Shown: positions 21,440-32,356 of the stretch, piece after piece | Position numbering within the stretch: the first letter of the stretch is position 1 | Layout: each line of letters opens with the position of its first letter | Assembly (NCBI GenBank): GCA_021521415.1 | Contig: JAIQDT010003808.1 | Location: forward strand, 215,157-279,156 | DNA: 64,000 bases | Origin: Bidens hawaiensis | Taxonomy: Eukaryota > Streptophyta > Magnoliopsida > Asterales > Asteraceae | Direction of reading: 5' to 3' | The notes under the pieces: generated by a model | Seen by the model: the letters and a program-made list of their open reading frames with translations, nothing else | Told to the model about the DNA's origin: nothing | Database searches by the model: none | Made by a program: the position numbers and the translations under genes

Positions 21440-21640
21440 CGTTAACTTCGCCTAAAGTTAACTTCGTCTGTCCATAACTTCGCCTGGCTATAACTTCGCC
21501 GAGAAGTCAACTTCGCCTAAAGTCAACTTCGCCTAAAGTCAACTTCGCCTGTTCATAACTTCTCCAGACCTTATATCTTCGCTGAAACCCTACGAACAGC
21601 GACGGCAACTTCGCCTGATGAACAATAACTTCGCCTACGG
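21440..21640. repeat. AACTTCGCC motif array inside element E
   Basis: About eight exact AACTTCGCC copies and several one-base variants in one orientation lie next to the 5' LTR. It is the same motif as in the E LTR. Confidence 0.85.
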
Positions 21641-21733
21641 CGCTGTTCGGCCAGAAACGTACAGAAACGTGCCAGAAACACCAAAACGCAGATCTCGAAC
21701 CATAGCATAAGAGCCTAAGGCTCTGATACCACT

Positions 21734-22243
21734 TGTAGGTCCCCCCGGGGGCGTCGCCGATCGATACGAGATCCGCACGAGGTCTAGGAGTGCGGAATCC
21801 TCCTAGACTCGTTATTGGTGTACAAGATGAAGAACACAAACACGTACACGAACAAATACAAGAACGGGATAAACAAATCTGCAGATTCTTATATAATAAT
21901 CAAAACGAATTACATACCAAACTCGTAAACAAATGACGGCCGGCCCGAGGTGAGCTCTACCTCGGGTCGTCCCACACGACTCTCACTCTCGGTCTCTCTT
22001 TAGACAAATAAACTGTAACACACAATACTCTAAATTACTGGATGCAAAATCTAAACAAGACACACATATATATAGACAAAACATCTTCTCGGGCTTGGGC
22101 TTGGGCCAGTAGGCGAAGTTGTTCTTAACTTCGCCTATGGCGAAGTTGTTATAACTTCGCCTAAGGCAGAAGTTGTTCTAACTTCGCCGTTGGCGTCTCC
22201 GCTGGTCTGAATTGCATAGCGATGGTCACAAAATGCACCAACA
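21734..22243 (-). repeat. 5' LTR of element E
   Basis: Direct repeat of 20042-20563 lacking 12 bp of a small internal repeat. The primer-binding site lies immediately to its left (about 21720-21732). Confidence 0.9.
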
Positions 22244-22857
22244 GGTTGATGTTACGCGGAACAGTTGTGGGCGGAAGGGGGGCCACAGTGATTGATTTTA
22301 TATGGAACCATTGTGGGAGGAAGGGGGTCCACAGTGGTTGACTAATAACGGAAATTGGAAACACGTAGTATGAACAAGCAATCATGATTTTATCGTAATT
22401 TCGAATTTATATTATAAACTTATATGCATGCATATATACACACAAAGACACAGCTGTACATATATACAAACGTAAATAAGATTTTTATATATGCGCGTAC
22501 AGGCAAACTACGACTGTGTGTTATGCAGAACTGATTTCGTTAAAACTTATGAAACTCACCAACTATTCATAGTTGACCTTTTCTTTAAATATGCTTTTCA
22601 TGTAATCAGAAAGGTGGAATAGATTGGTTATGTGTTACTTATTGGATTGTGATCAATGTTGTGAGCATTTGAGTTAGAAGTAAAGTAATTGAAGAGCTAG
22701 TTTTTATCGTATCACTTAGTTTGTAAAAGATGTTAGAACGATGTAATATATTGTAAATTAGATAGTAATGTTTCTTTATGAACAATTTATTTGATATCAT
22801 ATGTATCTGTTGCATTTCCGTTTTACGCTTCCGCAAATCCCTTAACGGGGTGTGACA

Positions 22858-23491
22858 ATTGTTCTACACATCCTGAAGAGATATTGAAGATACGCCTCTT
22901 TGGAGAATTATACCCTAAAAAGTAACCCTCAATGCCTTTTCATCAAACAATGCCGGCATCTCTCTTCAATACCGTACATGGACACCTGAATGTTTAAAAA
23001 TACTTTAAATTCGGCTTGCGACGATTTAGAAGTTCATATCTTGTTTTCTTTAACTTCTTTACAGTTAATACACGATTCAATGTATAACATGCCATATTCA
23101 CAGCTTCGTTCCAGATTTGAACAGGAAGCTTAGAATCAGCAAGCATTGTTCTCGCAGCCTCTATCAACGTTCGATTCTTTCGTTCAGACACGCCGTTTTT
23201 TTGAGGAACATACGGCGCATTGAATTCCCGATGTATTCCCTTCTGATACAGAAGAAATCCAACACGTTTTTAAATTCAGTTCCATTATCACTTCGATTTC
23301 ATCTCACTTTCAGTTTGTAAAGTGATTCGATCTTCGTGATAAGGTTCTGAATTAAAACAGGCGTCTGATCTTTCGGACCCATAAATAAGAACCATGAATA
23401 TCTTGAGAAGTCATCAGTCACCACCAAGCAGTACAAATCACCCGCAATACTAGCATGATTCACAGGACCAAATAAATCCATATGAAGTCGT
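22858..23491 (-). pseudogene. Element A integrase core, broken
   Basis: Minus-strand frames read LHMDLFGPVNHASIAGDLYC and VTDDFSRYSWFLFM (23299-23491), then SERKNRTLIEAARTMLAD and NMACYTLNRVLTVKK (22994-23191). These are the first catalytic Asp context and the ERKNRTL glutamate context of a Copia integrase. The upstream pol continues across the solo LTR at 26473 onward, because ITPLERL and RLHMDLFGPV join there. Stops near 23200-23295 separate the two frames. The gene is dead through both insertion and point lesions. Confidence 0.85.
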
Positions 23492-26472
23492 TGTAACGCC
23501 CGCAAATTTTCGTTAAAAGGATCTATGTGTTGTAGAGTTTGTATTTTTACTGAGACTCGATCTGGCCTTCCTCGGGGACCTCTTTGTCTTTCTTGTAAGC
23601 CTATTTAGTTAACGTTTAATCAAAGACATCATAATTTATAAGTGGAAGGGCCTAGATATAAAATTTTTATAACATAAACCCTAACTTGCTTCCATCCTCC
23701 TAATTTCCGATCGGCAGCCATGGGAGGGTCTCCTCCTTGATTTTCGTGCAGGTTTCAGCCATTCTCCGGCCTCCCGAGTCTAATTCAAGGTCGGTTCTAT
23801 CATCATACAACTCTTTCTCACCATTAAAACCTTTGTTGAACATGTTAGGGTTGAGTTTTGATTATAACAATTTCTGACAGATTCTACTCGTTTATTTCTC
23901 GGTCTGTAACTTGATGAAAATATATTGTTTTTGATAGATTCTTATTTCTATGATATTCTAATTTGAGTCTAGATTCCAGAAAGGTATAATACGTAATTTT
24001 TGGACGAGATTTGAATACTTTTTATGATTTTATAAGATCGAGTGTCAAAGCTGATGCGGGATGACGGATTCTGGTCTGTCTTCCCGACATTATAACCCTT
24101 TTTTGACAAGTCTAAATTGGTTGGTTCCACTTCTGAAGTTAATATTTGAGTTAGAAACCAAACCCAATTGGAATCGTTTAATTTGGCTGGGTAATGAATT
24201 TTATAAAAATAAAACCATTTTGTTGCGCACTGAAATAGCTGCACATACCTTTCTGTGTTGGAGGAATTTTTATGATTTTTGTGTCCACTAGAAAAATATA
24301 ATAAAAATATTTTTATAAACTTAAGATATTTATGCAACTCTGGTAAAAATTTAATAATTTAATTCCATGGTTTTCCTATGTAATAAAATACATCTTTGCA
24401 TGCTAAAATCTGCATGTTATATTTAGTTATTGATCGATAAGTTCGTTTTAGGCTTAACCGGTGGCCGCCCTTTCTCGCATCTTTCAGGGCTGTTATAATT
24501 GAAGTTCATGCTCCGTCATATTCTTAGGTATGTATAGTGTAATATACTTTAGTATCATGAGTTTTTGCATTCGTTAGATTGGTCAACTGTTGATGAAGTG
24601 AAAACTAGGTTTCAGTTGTCTAGTTTGTCAATTGTTGCGTCTAGCACGTTGTTTGAGTTAATTAACAACCAATTCGGATGTTGTAGCCTCGGTATGATTT
24701 GTTGGCTGTGAAAAACTATATTTTTATGTTATTGGGGCTGAATTGGTTGTCGGTTACTCAAACTGGTCGGTACGGCGCAAATTCGCGTGTATTGGTAATA
24801 TGTGCATCGTGCTTGCGAATTACCAACCCATCCAACTCGTGTAGCGTCGTGTGGACTTGTTGGCTGTGATTTTACTAAATTTGGTCCACACAGGGCTGAG
24901 TCGGTATCTAAGTGCATAAACAACCCGTTAACGCGCGTATTCGATAAAGTCAACAACTTTCGGGGGTAAATTGGGAACCCTTTGTCCCCGGGATTAACTA
25001 AGGGTGGTTTTGGTAAATACATGGCCTCGGGGGCTGATGTAATTGAATTTGGTAATGTCAAGGCTTTAGGTCAATCAAATCATGTTAGAACGTCTCGTAG
25101 GATAAACGAGTCGGTACGTTTAGTTAGTAATCTTTGTGTGCAATCCGACAGACTTGTAAACTGTGGATTGGCTTTGAAGTTCTCATACCTATTGTTATTT
25201 GATTGGCTCGTTTTAGGTGAGTTCATGATGCCCTTTTTAATCTTTTTACATTTTGGGCTAGCATACACACCTTATTATGATTTTAACCGATTTTAATTCG
25301 TTTAAACTATTGGTTTGGTATTGTATGATCTTGTTTGTGGTTGTGCCTTTATGAAGACATGTGTAAATTATATTTTATGCCGTAGGATATTTTAGACTCG
25401 TTTAAGGTCATATATCCCTTAAGGTTATACATTTTACTTGGGCTCTAAGCCTCGAGGTTGCTATTAGGCTTAGTATTGAATGCCTAGATTATCCATTATT
25501 TATGGATTGTATGTGGTGATATTGTTGGTTGGATGTTTGAATTAGATGTTTGTATGTGTGTGTGTGAATGTGTATGTGATGGTAAACTGTGACCGGGTCA
25601 AATATATCACTCAGGGAGGACTCGGGGTGAGGAGGTCTGTGTTGCATGTTTATGACCCGACGGGTCAAATATATTACTTGGGGAAGACCTGGGGTGAGGA
25701 GGCCCGCCGTTCTATAAACCGTGGTCGGGTTAAATATATTACTTGGGGAAGACCCGGGGTGAGGAGGCCCATATCACGTGTTTTGTATGTTAAACCGCGA
25801 CCGAGTCAAATATATTACTTGGGGATGACCCGGGGTGAGGAGGCTTGTGTTGCATGATTTTGTTTTATTAAACTGTGACCGAGTCAAATATATTACTTTG
25901 GGATGACCCGGGGTGAGGAGGCTCGTGTTGCATGATTTTAACGGTTTTGTTAAACCGCGGCTGGGTCAAATATATTACTCGGGGAAGACAGGAGGCCCGT
26001 GCTGCGTGAAAAGATGTTTAATGTTTTATTTACTTATGATTTTGTTAAGAAAAGCTATTTATGATTTTATGGACTCATGATTTTCCCCTACATTCCATAC
26101 TCATGGAATTTAAATTTTTAATGAATGTCGTTTATGAAAACTAGAACTCACTCATCTCAAGCTGACTTTGTGTGTATGTTAGATTGACTTTCAGGTTAAG
26201 AATTGGATGCTACTGCTTGGACGTGCTAGATGCTACTCGGGAAGTTGAAGGCATTTTTGGTCGAGGATTTCAAATAAAACAGATATTTTATTTATATTTG
26301 ATTTTTGGACATTTGTACCCGTGTTTGGGATTTTCTTTAAATAATTACACTTTTTCCGCTATTATTTACTCTGAACTTGTTTTAAATAAAAACGAATCGT
26401 TTGGTTTTAAATTTTTGTGAAATTGTGGATGTGATTACCAACTGTAGGATTCCCGGGATTCGGGGTCTTACA
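23492..26472 (+). mobile_element. Solo LTR (Gypsy, related to the Tekay element at 56113) with perfect target duplication
   Basis: Starts TGTAACGCCC and ends GGGTCTTACA. It is flanked by GTCGT at 23487-23491 and 26473-26477. It splits the integrase reading frame of element A. Its reverse complement resembles the Gypsy LTR at 56113 (TGTAAG.CCCCGAA start, then a shared ACACAAAGTCAGCTT block), so it lies in the opposite orientation to that element. Length is 2,981 bp with no coding capacity. Confidence 0.88.
25580..26010. repeat. 65-92 bp tandem repeats in the solo LTR
   Basis: Six units with the core GGTCAAATATATTACTTGGG then GACCCGGGGTGAGGAGGC. The GTCAAATA cores are at 25597, 25664, 25729, 25805, 25883 and 25975. 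Spacing grows toward the right. Confidence 0.88.
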
Positions 26473-26770
26473 GTCGTTCTAGTGGCGTGATAATCGATTT
26501 AATCAACTTGCTCGGATGTGACTTCTTCTTCTGTTTCCCTTTCTTGAATGCAATGAAATGATCGTTTAACTTAAAGTTCTTAAAGGTCACACCATCCACC
26601 AAATCATTAGAAATGAGACAGTTCATCTTGCGTGTGTGAATGTGTCCCATGTGTCGATGCCATAGAATCGAGTCTTTCTCCGTAGCTTTGGAGACAAAAC
26701 AAGTTTCTGAAGGTGAAACGTTTACATTAACATTCATGTCTAGGATATAAATATCATTTGATCAAGGTGA
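26473..26770 (-). pseudogene. Element A GAG pre-integrase region
   Basis: The frame has ETCFVSKATEKDSILWHRHMG, HIHTRKMNCL and KLNDHFIAFKKGKQKKKSHP. This is the GAG pre-integrase zinc-binding region that precedes the Copia integrase core. The usual paired cysteines of the C-X2-C half (normally CxxCxxGK) are replaced by FIAFKKGK, so zinc binding would be lost. Its left end is the solo LTR junction. Confidence 0.82.
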
Positions 26771-26788
26771 TCGCTTGACAACCATTTC

Positions 26789-27112
26789 TTAAGGAGTTGT
26801 GTATCTCGTTTGAAGGATAACACACTCTTTGTCTGTGAAAATCGTGGTGTATTTCTTATCACATATCTGTGAGACACTCAACAGATTATGATCCACTTTT
26901 TCACAATAATTAACTTTCTCAAACGTAACTGTCCCATTTGATACTTCTCCCTCTTTAGTAATCATCCCACCGTTATTATCAGGAAATGCCACATAACCAC
27001 CCTGAATATCTTTAACATTGTTAAGAAGATCAAGGTTGCCGGTGATATGCCGAGAACATACACTATCCAATATCCACCTGTGACTTGATACAGACCTGGA
27101 TGAACTCTGCAT
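26789..27112 (-). pseudogene. Element A aspartic protease
   Basis: HRWILDSVCSRHITGNLDLL at the N-terminus is the retropepsin active-site context of SIRE-type Copia elements, but the D-S-G triad reads D-S-V, which should abolish catalysis. The rest (GGYVAFPDNNGGMITKEGEV, HNLLSVSQICDKKY) matches the family. The protease would cut the gag-pol polyprotein. It is followed after about 20 bp by the pre-integrase region. Confidence 0.85.
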
Positions 27113-27144
27113 AAAAGGTAAAATGATTAGTTCAAAAAGGCAGC

Positions 27145-28903
27145 CTAAGCGTCAGTCTTGGGCTCTTCTTTTGATATTTTTGGAGATAAATTTAAGTTAA
27201 CACTCGCATTTGGTACTTGAGAATATGTGACGGGTTTCTTGGTTTTCTTCTTAAGATAGTTGTCACGTATGATTCCCGAATCAATGTTTTTACAAATCGG
27301 TTGAGCACGGTCAAAGAGTTTGTTTAATACATTAGATGTTTCAACCCGGACCACTTTCTTCGGATTGACATTTGAATACATTATAAAACACTCATCAATT
27401 TGATTTTCGTTCAAATTCAGATTCATTTCAGTCTTTCGAGTAAATGACGACTTGATATCGTCAGCCTTTACTTTGCACTTCTTCGAGACATGACCAGGCT
27501 CACCACATTTAAAACACAAACGATTGTCTAAGGATTTTTGTGGTGAAGTAGTAGTCTTGCTTTTATGCAAAGGGCTTTGAACCATATAGTGCTTGTTCAA
27601 ACTCCTCGGGTTCACACAAGATATGATTGTCAGAAGGAATGTTATCATTTTTGACAATCACATCTGGTTCTGTCAATTCCTCAATTGAACCATCTAACTC
27701 ATTTTTAGTAAAAACTGATTTACTTTTAATATGAATTGGTTCTTGAGTTTTTTTAGTTGGTTCAACATTTTCAGATTTAACAGTAGGCATTTCTGGAGTT
27801 ATGTATTGTTCAACGACAGGAATGCTACTGTAATCTCCTTTGAAAGGAGGAGGAATCTCAACATACCCTAAACCCGCTTTCCCATTTTTCTTGTTAGTAT
27901 TATTGACTTTAATAATCTCATTTAAAAGAAACGAGGAATCTCGAAATTTTCCAATTTTATTTTTCAGTTCCAAAAGTTCATTTTCTAAGTTGGAAATGTC
28001 GGTTCAGAGTCTAAGAATCTCCTTGAAATGCTGTTCAACAACTACAAGCTTGCAGTTAACTTCAGCTTTGAGATCGTAATTGCTAACAGACAAATTTTTA
28101 ATTTTCAAAGTCGATTGTTTCTATAATTTAGATTTTTGTTTGTAGCATTCATTGACCATGAAATACTCTTTTGTGAGAGTAGTGTTCTGTTGTAATGCTG
28201 ACTCAAGTTTGACTTTAAGTTCAACACACTCAGCACACTCTGTCACAACATGTGAAGTTATTGTCTCTTTTGATTCAGATGCATTACTTGAAGGTTTAGG
28301 ACATACCACTTCAATCTTAGCCATACATGTAAAGGATTCGATTTGTTCAGGTGCTAAAAGATCCGAATCAGTTTTAGAATCAGAGGTGTCACATTCTTCA
28401 GATAGATTATCACCACTTGCATCTTCAAACTTGTCAAATGGTTCAACCAAAGCAAAGTTTTCTTGATTTCCCAAAAGTCGTTGAGACCAGTCCATACCGT
28501 CATTAGCAACAAGAGCTTGAGTGTTGGTTGGCTTATTTTGGTCACCATCTGATGAACTCTTCTTGTTCTGATCATTTCTAGACGAATTCTTTCCCGAAGT
28601 TCTCTCAGAATTGCGTGGACCCGAATATTCCTTCCTCGGTTTATCACACTCTTTTGCGAAATGACCGAAATCTCCACAATTATAACACTTGACCTTCAGT
28701 TTGTCAAACCCAACTCGCTTGTTCAAAGTCGGTAAATCTTTTCCTGTCCGTTGCATGAATCTTTTAACTTTCCTTACAATCATTGCCATGTTCAACTTAA
28801 GATCCATCAACTCAAGATCATCGGGATCTATTTGGTCATAATCTTCATCAGTCAATTCACTTGTAGCAATCTTACTCCCAACAAGTTGTTCGTAAGATGT
28901 CAT
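27145..28903 (-). pseudogene. Element A nucleocapsid and gag-pol linker
   Basis: Frames from 28903 leftward. TSYEQLVGSKIATSELTDED and QIDPDDLELMDLKLNMAMI lead to a first CCHC zinc knuckle CYNCGDFGHFAKECDKP, then an acidic, Ser-rich linker. A second knuckle, CFKCGEPGHVSKKCKVK, lies in 27145-27657. Zinc knuckles bind element RNA for packaging. Two knuckles separated by a linker of about 300 residues is unusual and is also seen in element B. Stops near 28120 and frame changes near 27600 break it. Confidence 0.82.
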
Positions 28904-29010
28904 GAACGCACAAACAAAAGCGAATTGCTCTCAGCTTCTTGAAGATTTACATTAGGCAACGAACTTGAAGAACTAGCACTTGAACCAGAATTAGCACCCG
29001 ATGCCATGAA

Positions 29011-29902
29011 TCATACTTTAGGAGAACTAATACCATTATTACCATTAGCTAACTCTTCTGGCGATGTCTGTGTGAAGAATGCAGTGATTGGGACTGAGCT
29101 TGAAGAATTATTAGCAGGTAATGAACCACCATATAGAGAAGGATTTTGATTCTGATTATCCTTCAATGATGTTTGACACTTCAAGTCGAATTCTCTTTCT
29201 TCAATCTTGTTAATGAATTGCTCAGCAGTGAGTTGATCATTTCTAAAATAACCATTCTTCTTTAACACCAATAAGAAAGTAGAATACGAAGGTGGTAATG
29301 CATTCTTCAAGGTGTCAATCTTATCTGACTCAGTCGGTTCTAGATTCACAGTAGTCATCTCCACAACTAGATGACAAAATCGACTTATCATCTCTTCCAC
29401 CGTCTCGTTTTTTAGCAAAGTAAAATTTTGAAACTGAAATTTCACTAGTCTTTTTACTCTCGAGTGTATTTCCCAAGCTTCTAGTCTTCAAAGTTACAAA
29501 TAGAGACACACAAGTCTTGATAGTGCTATACTGGTGAAAGATTTGCCCGGGCAATGCCATCGTGAGAGTAGAATAAGCTTTGTTCTCACTTTCATAATCT
29601 TTAATTTCCTGAGCTTCATAACGCATATTATCCTTCGGAGTCCAACCCAGTGTATCACTACCTACAAGAGGTGCCTTGTAGACTTCATCAAGAAAACGAA
29701 CACTGCTTGGATGTACCGAACCCAAATGAGCACGAAATCTCGGTTCCCAACGGGTAAACTCAGACAGTTTCAGAAGTTTCAGACATTTGTTGTGAGTACC
29801 AATTTCGTTGTCCAATGATAGCATCTGTTGCATTAACGCATTCTGGGATGCTAACGCATAATACGTGGCATTTTGAGAAGCCATGTTATCATAAGTTTGC
29901 AA
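29011..29902 (-). pseudogene. Element A gag (UBN2-type capsid), frameshifted
   Basis: The N-terminal frame (29330-29902) begins near MASQNATYYALASQNALMQQ, with KLLKLSEFTRWEPRFRAHLG and LGWTPKDNMRYEAQEIKDYE. After a frameshift near 29430 the gag continues as KFQFQNFTLLKNETVEEMIS, RFCHLVVEM, LKNALPPSYSTFLLVLKKN and LTAEQFINKIEEREFDL (29011-29445). This is the UBN2-type gag polypeptide of plant Copia elements, which forms the virus-like particle. The preferred start is the M of MASQ (about 29884). Confidence 0.85.
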
Positions 29903-29944
29903 AGTCAGGGAACTAAACTTGTCAAATTTTAAAGATTATGGTTA

Positions 29945-30245
29945 CCGTTCAAACGAATGAGAGAACAGTAACGAATGTGAATGATCTAACGAAAGAAAAA
30001 GAAACGAATGTGGAAAAGATAACGAATGAGATGGGAAATAGTAACGAATGAATAGCGAATGGAAGTCTTAACGAATGGATATTGACGAATGTGAAATTTA
30101 ACGAATGTGGTCAATGAATGGCAATTGTAAAATTAACGAAACAGTTGGAACGGATCAGATGTAACGAATCAGATTGAACGAATAATCAGTTACATCTAAC
30201 GAATGAACTGTTAATGAATCAATCTTCAACCAGTAACGAATCAGC
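29945..30245. repeat. AACGAATG motif array in the gag leader of element A
   Basis: About fifteen copies of TAACGAAT(G/C) or one-base variants, nearly all in one orientation, directly upstream of the gag start. The same octamer dominates the A LTR and the third-ORF spacer. Confidence 0.85.
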
Positions 30246-30358
30246 CTTCATGTCTTCAAACATGCAGATATTAGTCAAGACTAGTCCGAAATCAATAAAA
30301 CCTATATCAATATTCTCGTAATTCAAATCTGAACCTCATTGTACTTGTTCGCAATCAC

Positions 30359-32025
30359 TGATGTGCGTCTGACAACCTTATAACAATGACCCTCACAACT
30401 AAGCTTTAACATTAGAACGAAAATCCTAAAACCACACACAACCGGCAAGTGTACCGATCGCAAGTAGTATAGACCTAGGAAGTCCGAGTATCGAACACGT
30501 GGACACGTAAGACGATATCGATTACTAACCCAAGCGAAGACCTACCTTAGAATAATATTTAATTGATTTTTGATTTTTTAATTACTTAACTGAACTAACT
30601 AGACTGACTGACAAAAGTTGCCTAAAATAGAAAACTTAACGGGGAACAAACTGTGTTAACTTAGGATGGAGAAAAACATCTACCTAGGTTTGAATCAAAC
30701 TGTAGGCCTAACAAGCTAATGGATTGAACGATATCTAGACACCGGTCCCTAAAAATGACACAACTAAGGATCGCTCGGGCTCACTGGATTACCTCTCGGT
30801 CTCACTCAACAAGCCTAAACTACTCAAAATCGGCTAAAACGACCAAACCGGGAAACAATTGTTAATGTGTTCTAATGTTGACTCACCTCTCGGTCTCACC
30901 AACACTCGACCCTAATGGCAATGAATACTGCACAACCAAGGATAGAGGAACAATTCAACTTAAACCAAAATAGATCAACTAGTCGCTCAAAACACCTAAA
31001 CCTGACAAGAAACGAACTCGCTCTCGTGCAATCCTTATTCTAGCATGCAAAGGCAATGAGACAACCCTAACTTCCTATCACCTCTCGGTCTCCAAGAAGG
31101 TGCCTAACCGCTATACTTAATCGAATAAATCATGCAACAAAACCCTACGGTGGTACCTACGGCAAACAAACCCTAAACATAAAGTCTAGAATCAAACAAT
31201 GCACCGATCAATCAATACAAAACTAATCAACCGACACACGGGGTTTATGAAATGAATCACCAAAATTTCCAGCCCTTAAACACAACCTATTTCATGTCTA
31301 AATCAAACTTTACAATAACAATATACGTCTATCAATCAAACAATCCATAAAACCTAACAATTAACATCATCCCTAGGTAGAACTAACAAGTTTAGCCTCT
31401 AATCGTATTTGGACAGCCATGAACATTAAATAATCACATCATTAAACTCATCTCAAACATCTTAACAACCATTCAATGATCAACAAATATCATAAACAAG
31501 TCAATATCTCAAGTAATTGCAAAACTACTAATCAATTGTACAAGTAAATCAAAGTGTATGAACAAGGAAAAAGATGTAAGGATATGGATGATTCCGGGGC
31601 TGTTCTTGGCTGTAAAATTCGATGGTGAATGATCCCGAGACTTTTCCTTGCCTTCTTCTTCTTCCCTAGCCGCCACAAGCTTCAAACCCTAACCGAAAAA
31701 ACTTTTTTCCTTTCCTTCCCCTTTGCTGCCTGCCGATCGGAACTGTTCCGGTCTCCTAGGGTTTTTATATTTTTTATAAATAATATAATGTAAGATTTGG
31801 GCCTCCATGATACATATGGGTCGGGCTTTGAGCTTTGTCTTGAATTTGTATGCGTAAAAGGCTTGTAAGCTCCTCAAAAAGTCCCGGTTTCTCTTCCTTG
31901 TAACCCAAAACCTACATGATTATTAAAACTATGTAAAACCTATATAAATCAAGTAAAAACAAATAAAATATAATATAATACGTAGATAAGAGGTGCGGAA
32001 AATACGTGTGTTTTGCAACACATCA
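30359..32025 (+). mobile_element. Solo LTR of family F with perfect target duplication
   Basis: Starts TGATGTG, ends CACATCA, and is flanked by ATCAC at 30354-30358 and 32026-32030. Length is 1,667 bp with no coding frame. A second copy starts at 62563 in the same orientation. ACCTCTCGGTCTC is present at 30791, 30885 and 31080. The strand given is the direction in which it reads TGATGTG; element orientation is not known. Family is possibly Gypsy (Athila/Tat-like), a weak guess. Confidence 0.85.
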
Positions 32026-32342
32026 ATCACAAACAATTACTTATACCTTCAATTAACTAGTTCGTAAATTACTGTTTATCGCCATTTACAACCATTTCAA
32101 ATTCCAATTCAATTCTTATCAATTAACCTTCAAATCGAACTCAAACCTCCATAACCTTTCTCAATTACGTTAATCACAAGCCAAATTACGATTACCTAAG
32201 TCCAATTACTGTTAATATGAAACTCTGTTTCACCGAAACTCAACTAAACAATGATTCAGATCAATTCATTATGAAATTGATTCAATACGTGATGAAATTA
32301 AAACGATTAAACAACGAATAAGCACGAAGATCAGATCAAATG
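32026..32342 (-). other. 5' leader of element A
   Basis: AT-rich noncoding DNA between the primer-binding site and the F insertion. No gene or clear motif was seen. Confidence 0.6.
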
Positions 32343-32354
32343 GATCTGATAACA
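32343..32354 (-). promoter_or_regulatory. Primer-binding site of element A (iMet tRNA-like, mutated)
   Basis: The minus strand reads TGTTATCAGATC, two mismatches from TGGTATCAGAGC, with the same 2-nt AG spacer to the LTR as in elements B and E. This fixes the LTR border at 32357. Confidence 0.7.
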
Positions 32355-32356
32355 CT

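Larger units (their letters stand above)
20042..22243 (-). mobile_element. Complete non-autonomous LTR retrotransposon E (TRIM/LARD-like, 2.2 kb)
   Basis: LTRs 20042-20563 (522 bp) and 21734-22243 (510 bp) start TGTAGGTCC and end GCACCAACA. Perfect 5-bp target duplications GGTTG lie at 20037-20041 and 22244-22248. On the minus strand TGGTATCAGAGCC, an iMet tRNA primer site, follows the right LTR after a 2-nt AG spacer, and AAAGGGGAGAC precedes the left LTR. The 1.17-kb interior has no coding frame. The LTRs differ by about nine substitutions and a 12-bp deletion, so the insertion is recent. It must use proteins from another element. Confidence 0.92.
16482..22857 (+). mobile_element. Large solo-type LTR (family D') inside element A pol, carrying element E
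   Basis: Starts TGTAACATCC and ends GGGTGTGACA. It interrupts the pol frame between RT and integrase and is flanked by ATTCT (16477-16481) and ATTGT (22858-22862), a target duplication with one mismatch. It is homologous along its length to the better defined solo LTR at 41894-44941. Without element E it is about 4.17 kb, longer than that copy because of tandem expansions at 18671-19745. No pol genes are present. It is probably Gypsy, judged from LTR size and ends only. Confidence 0.75.
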
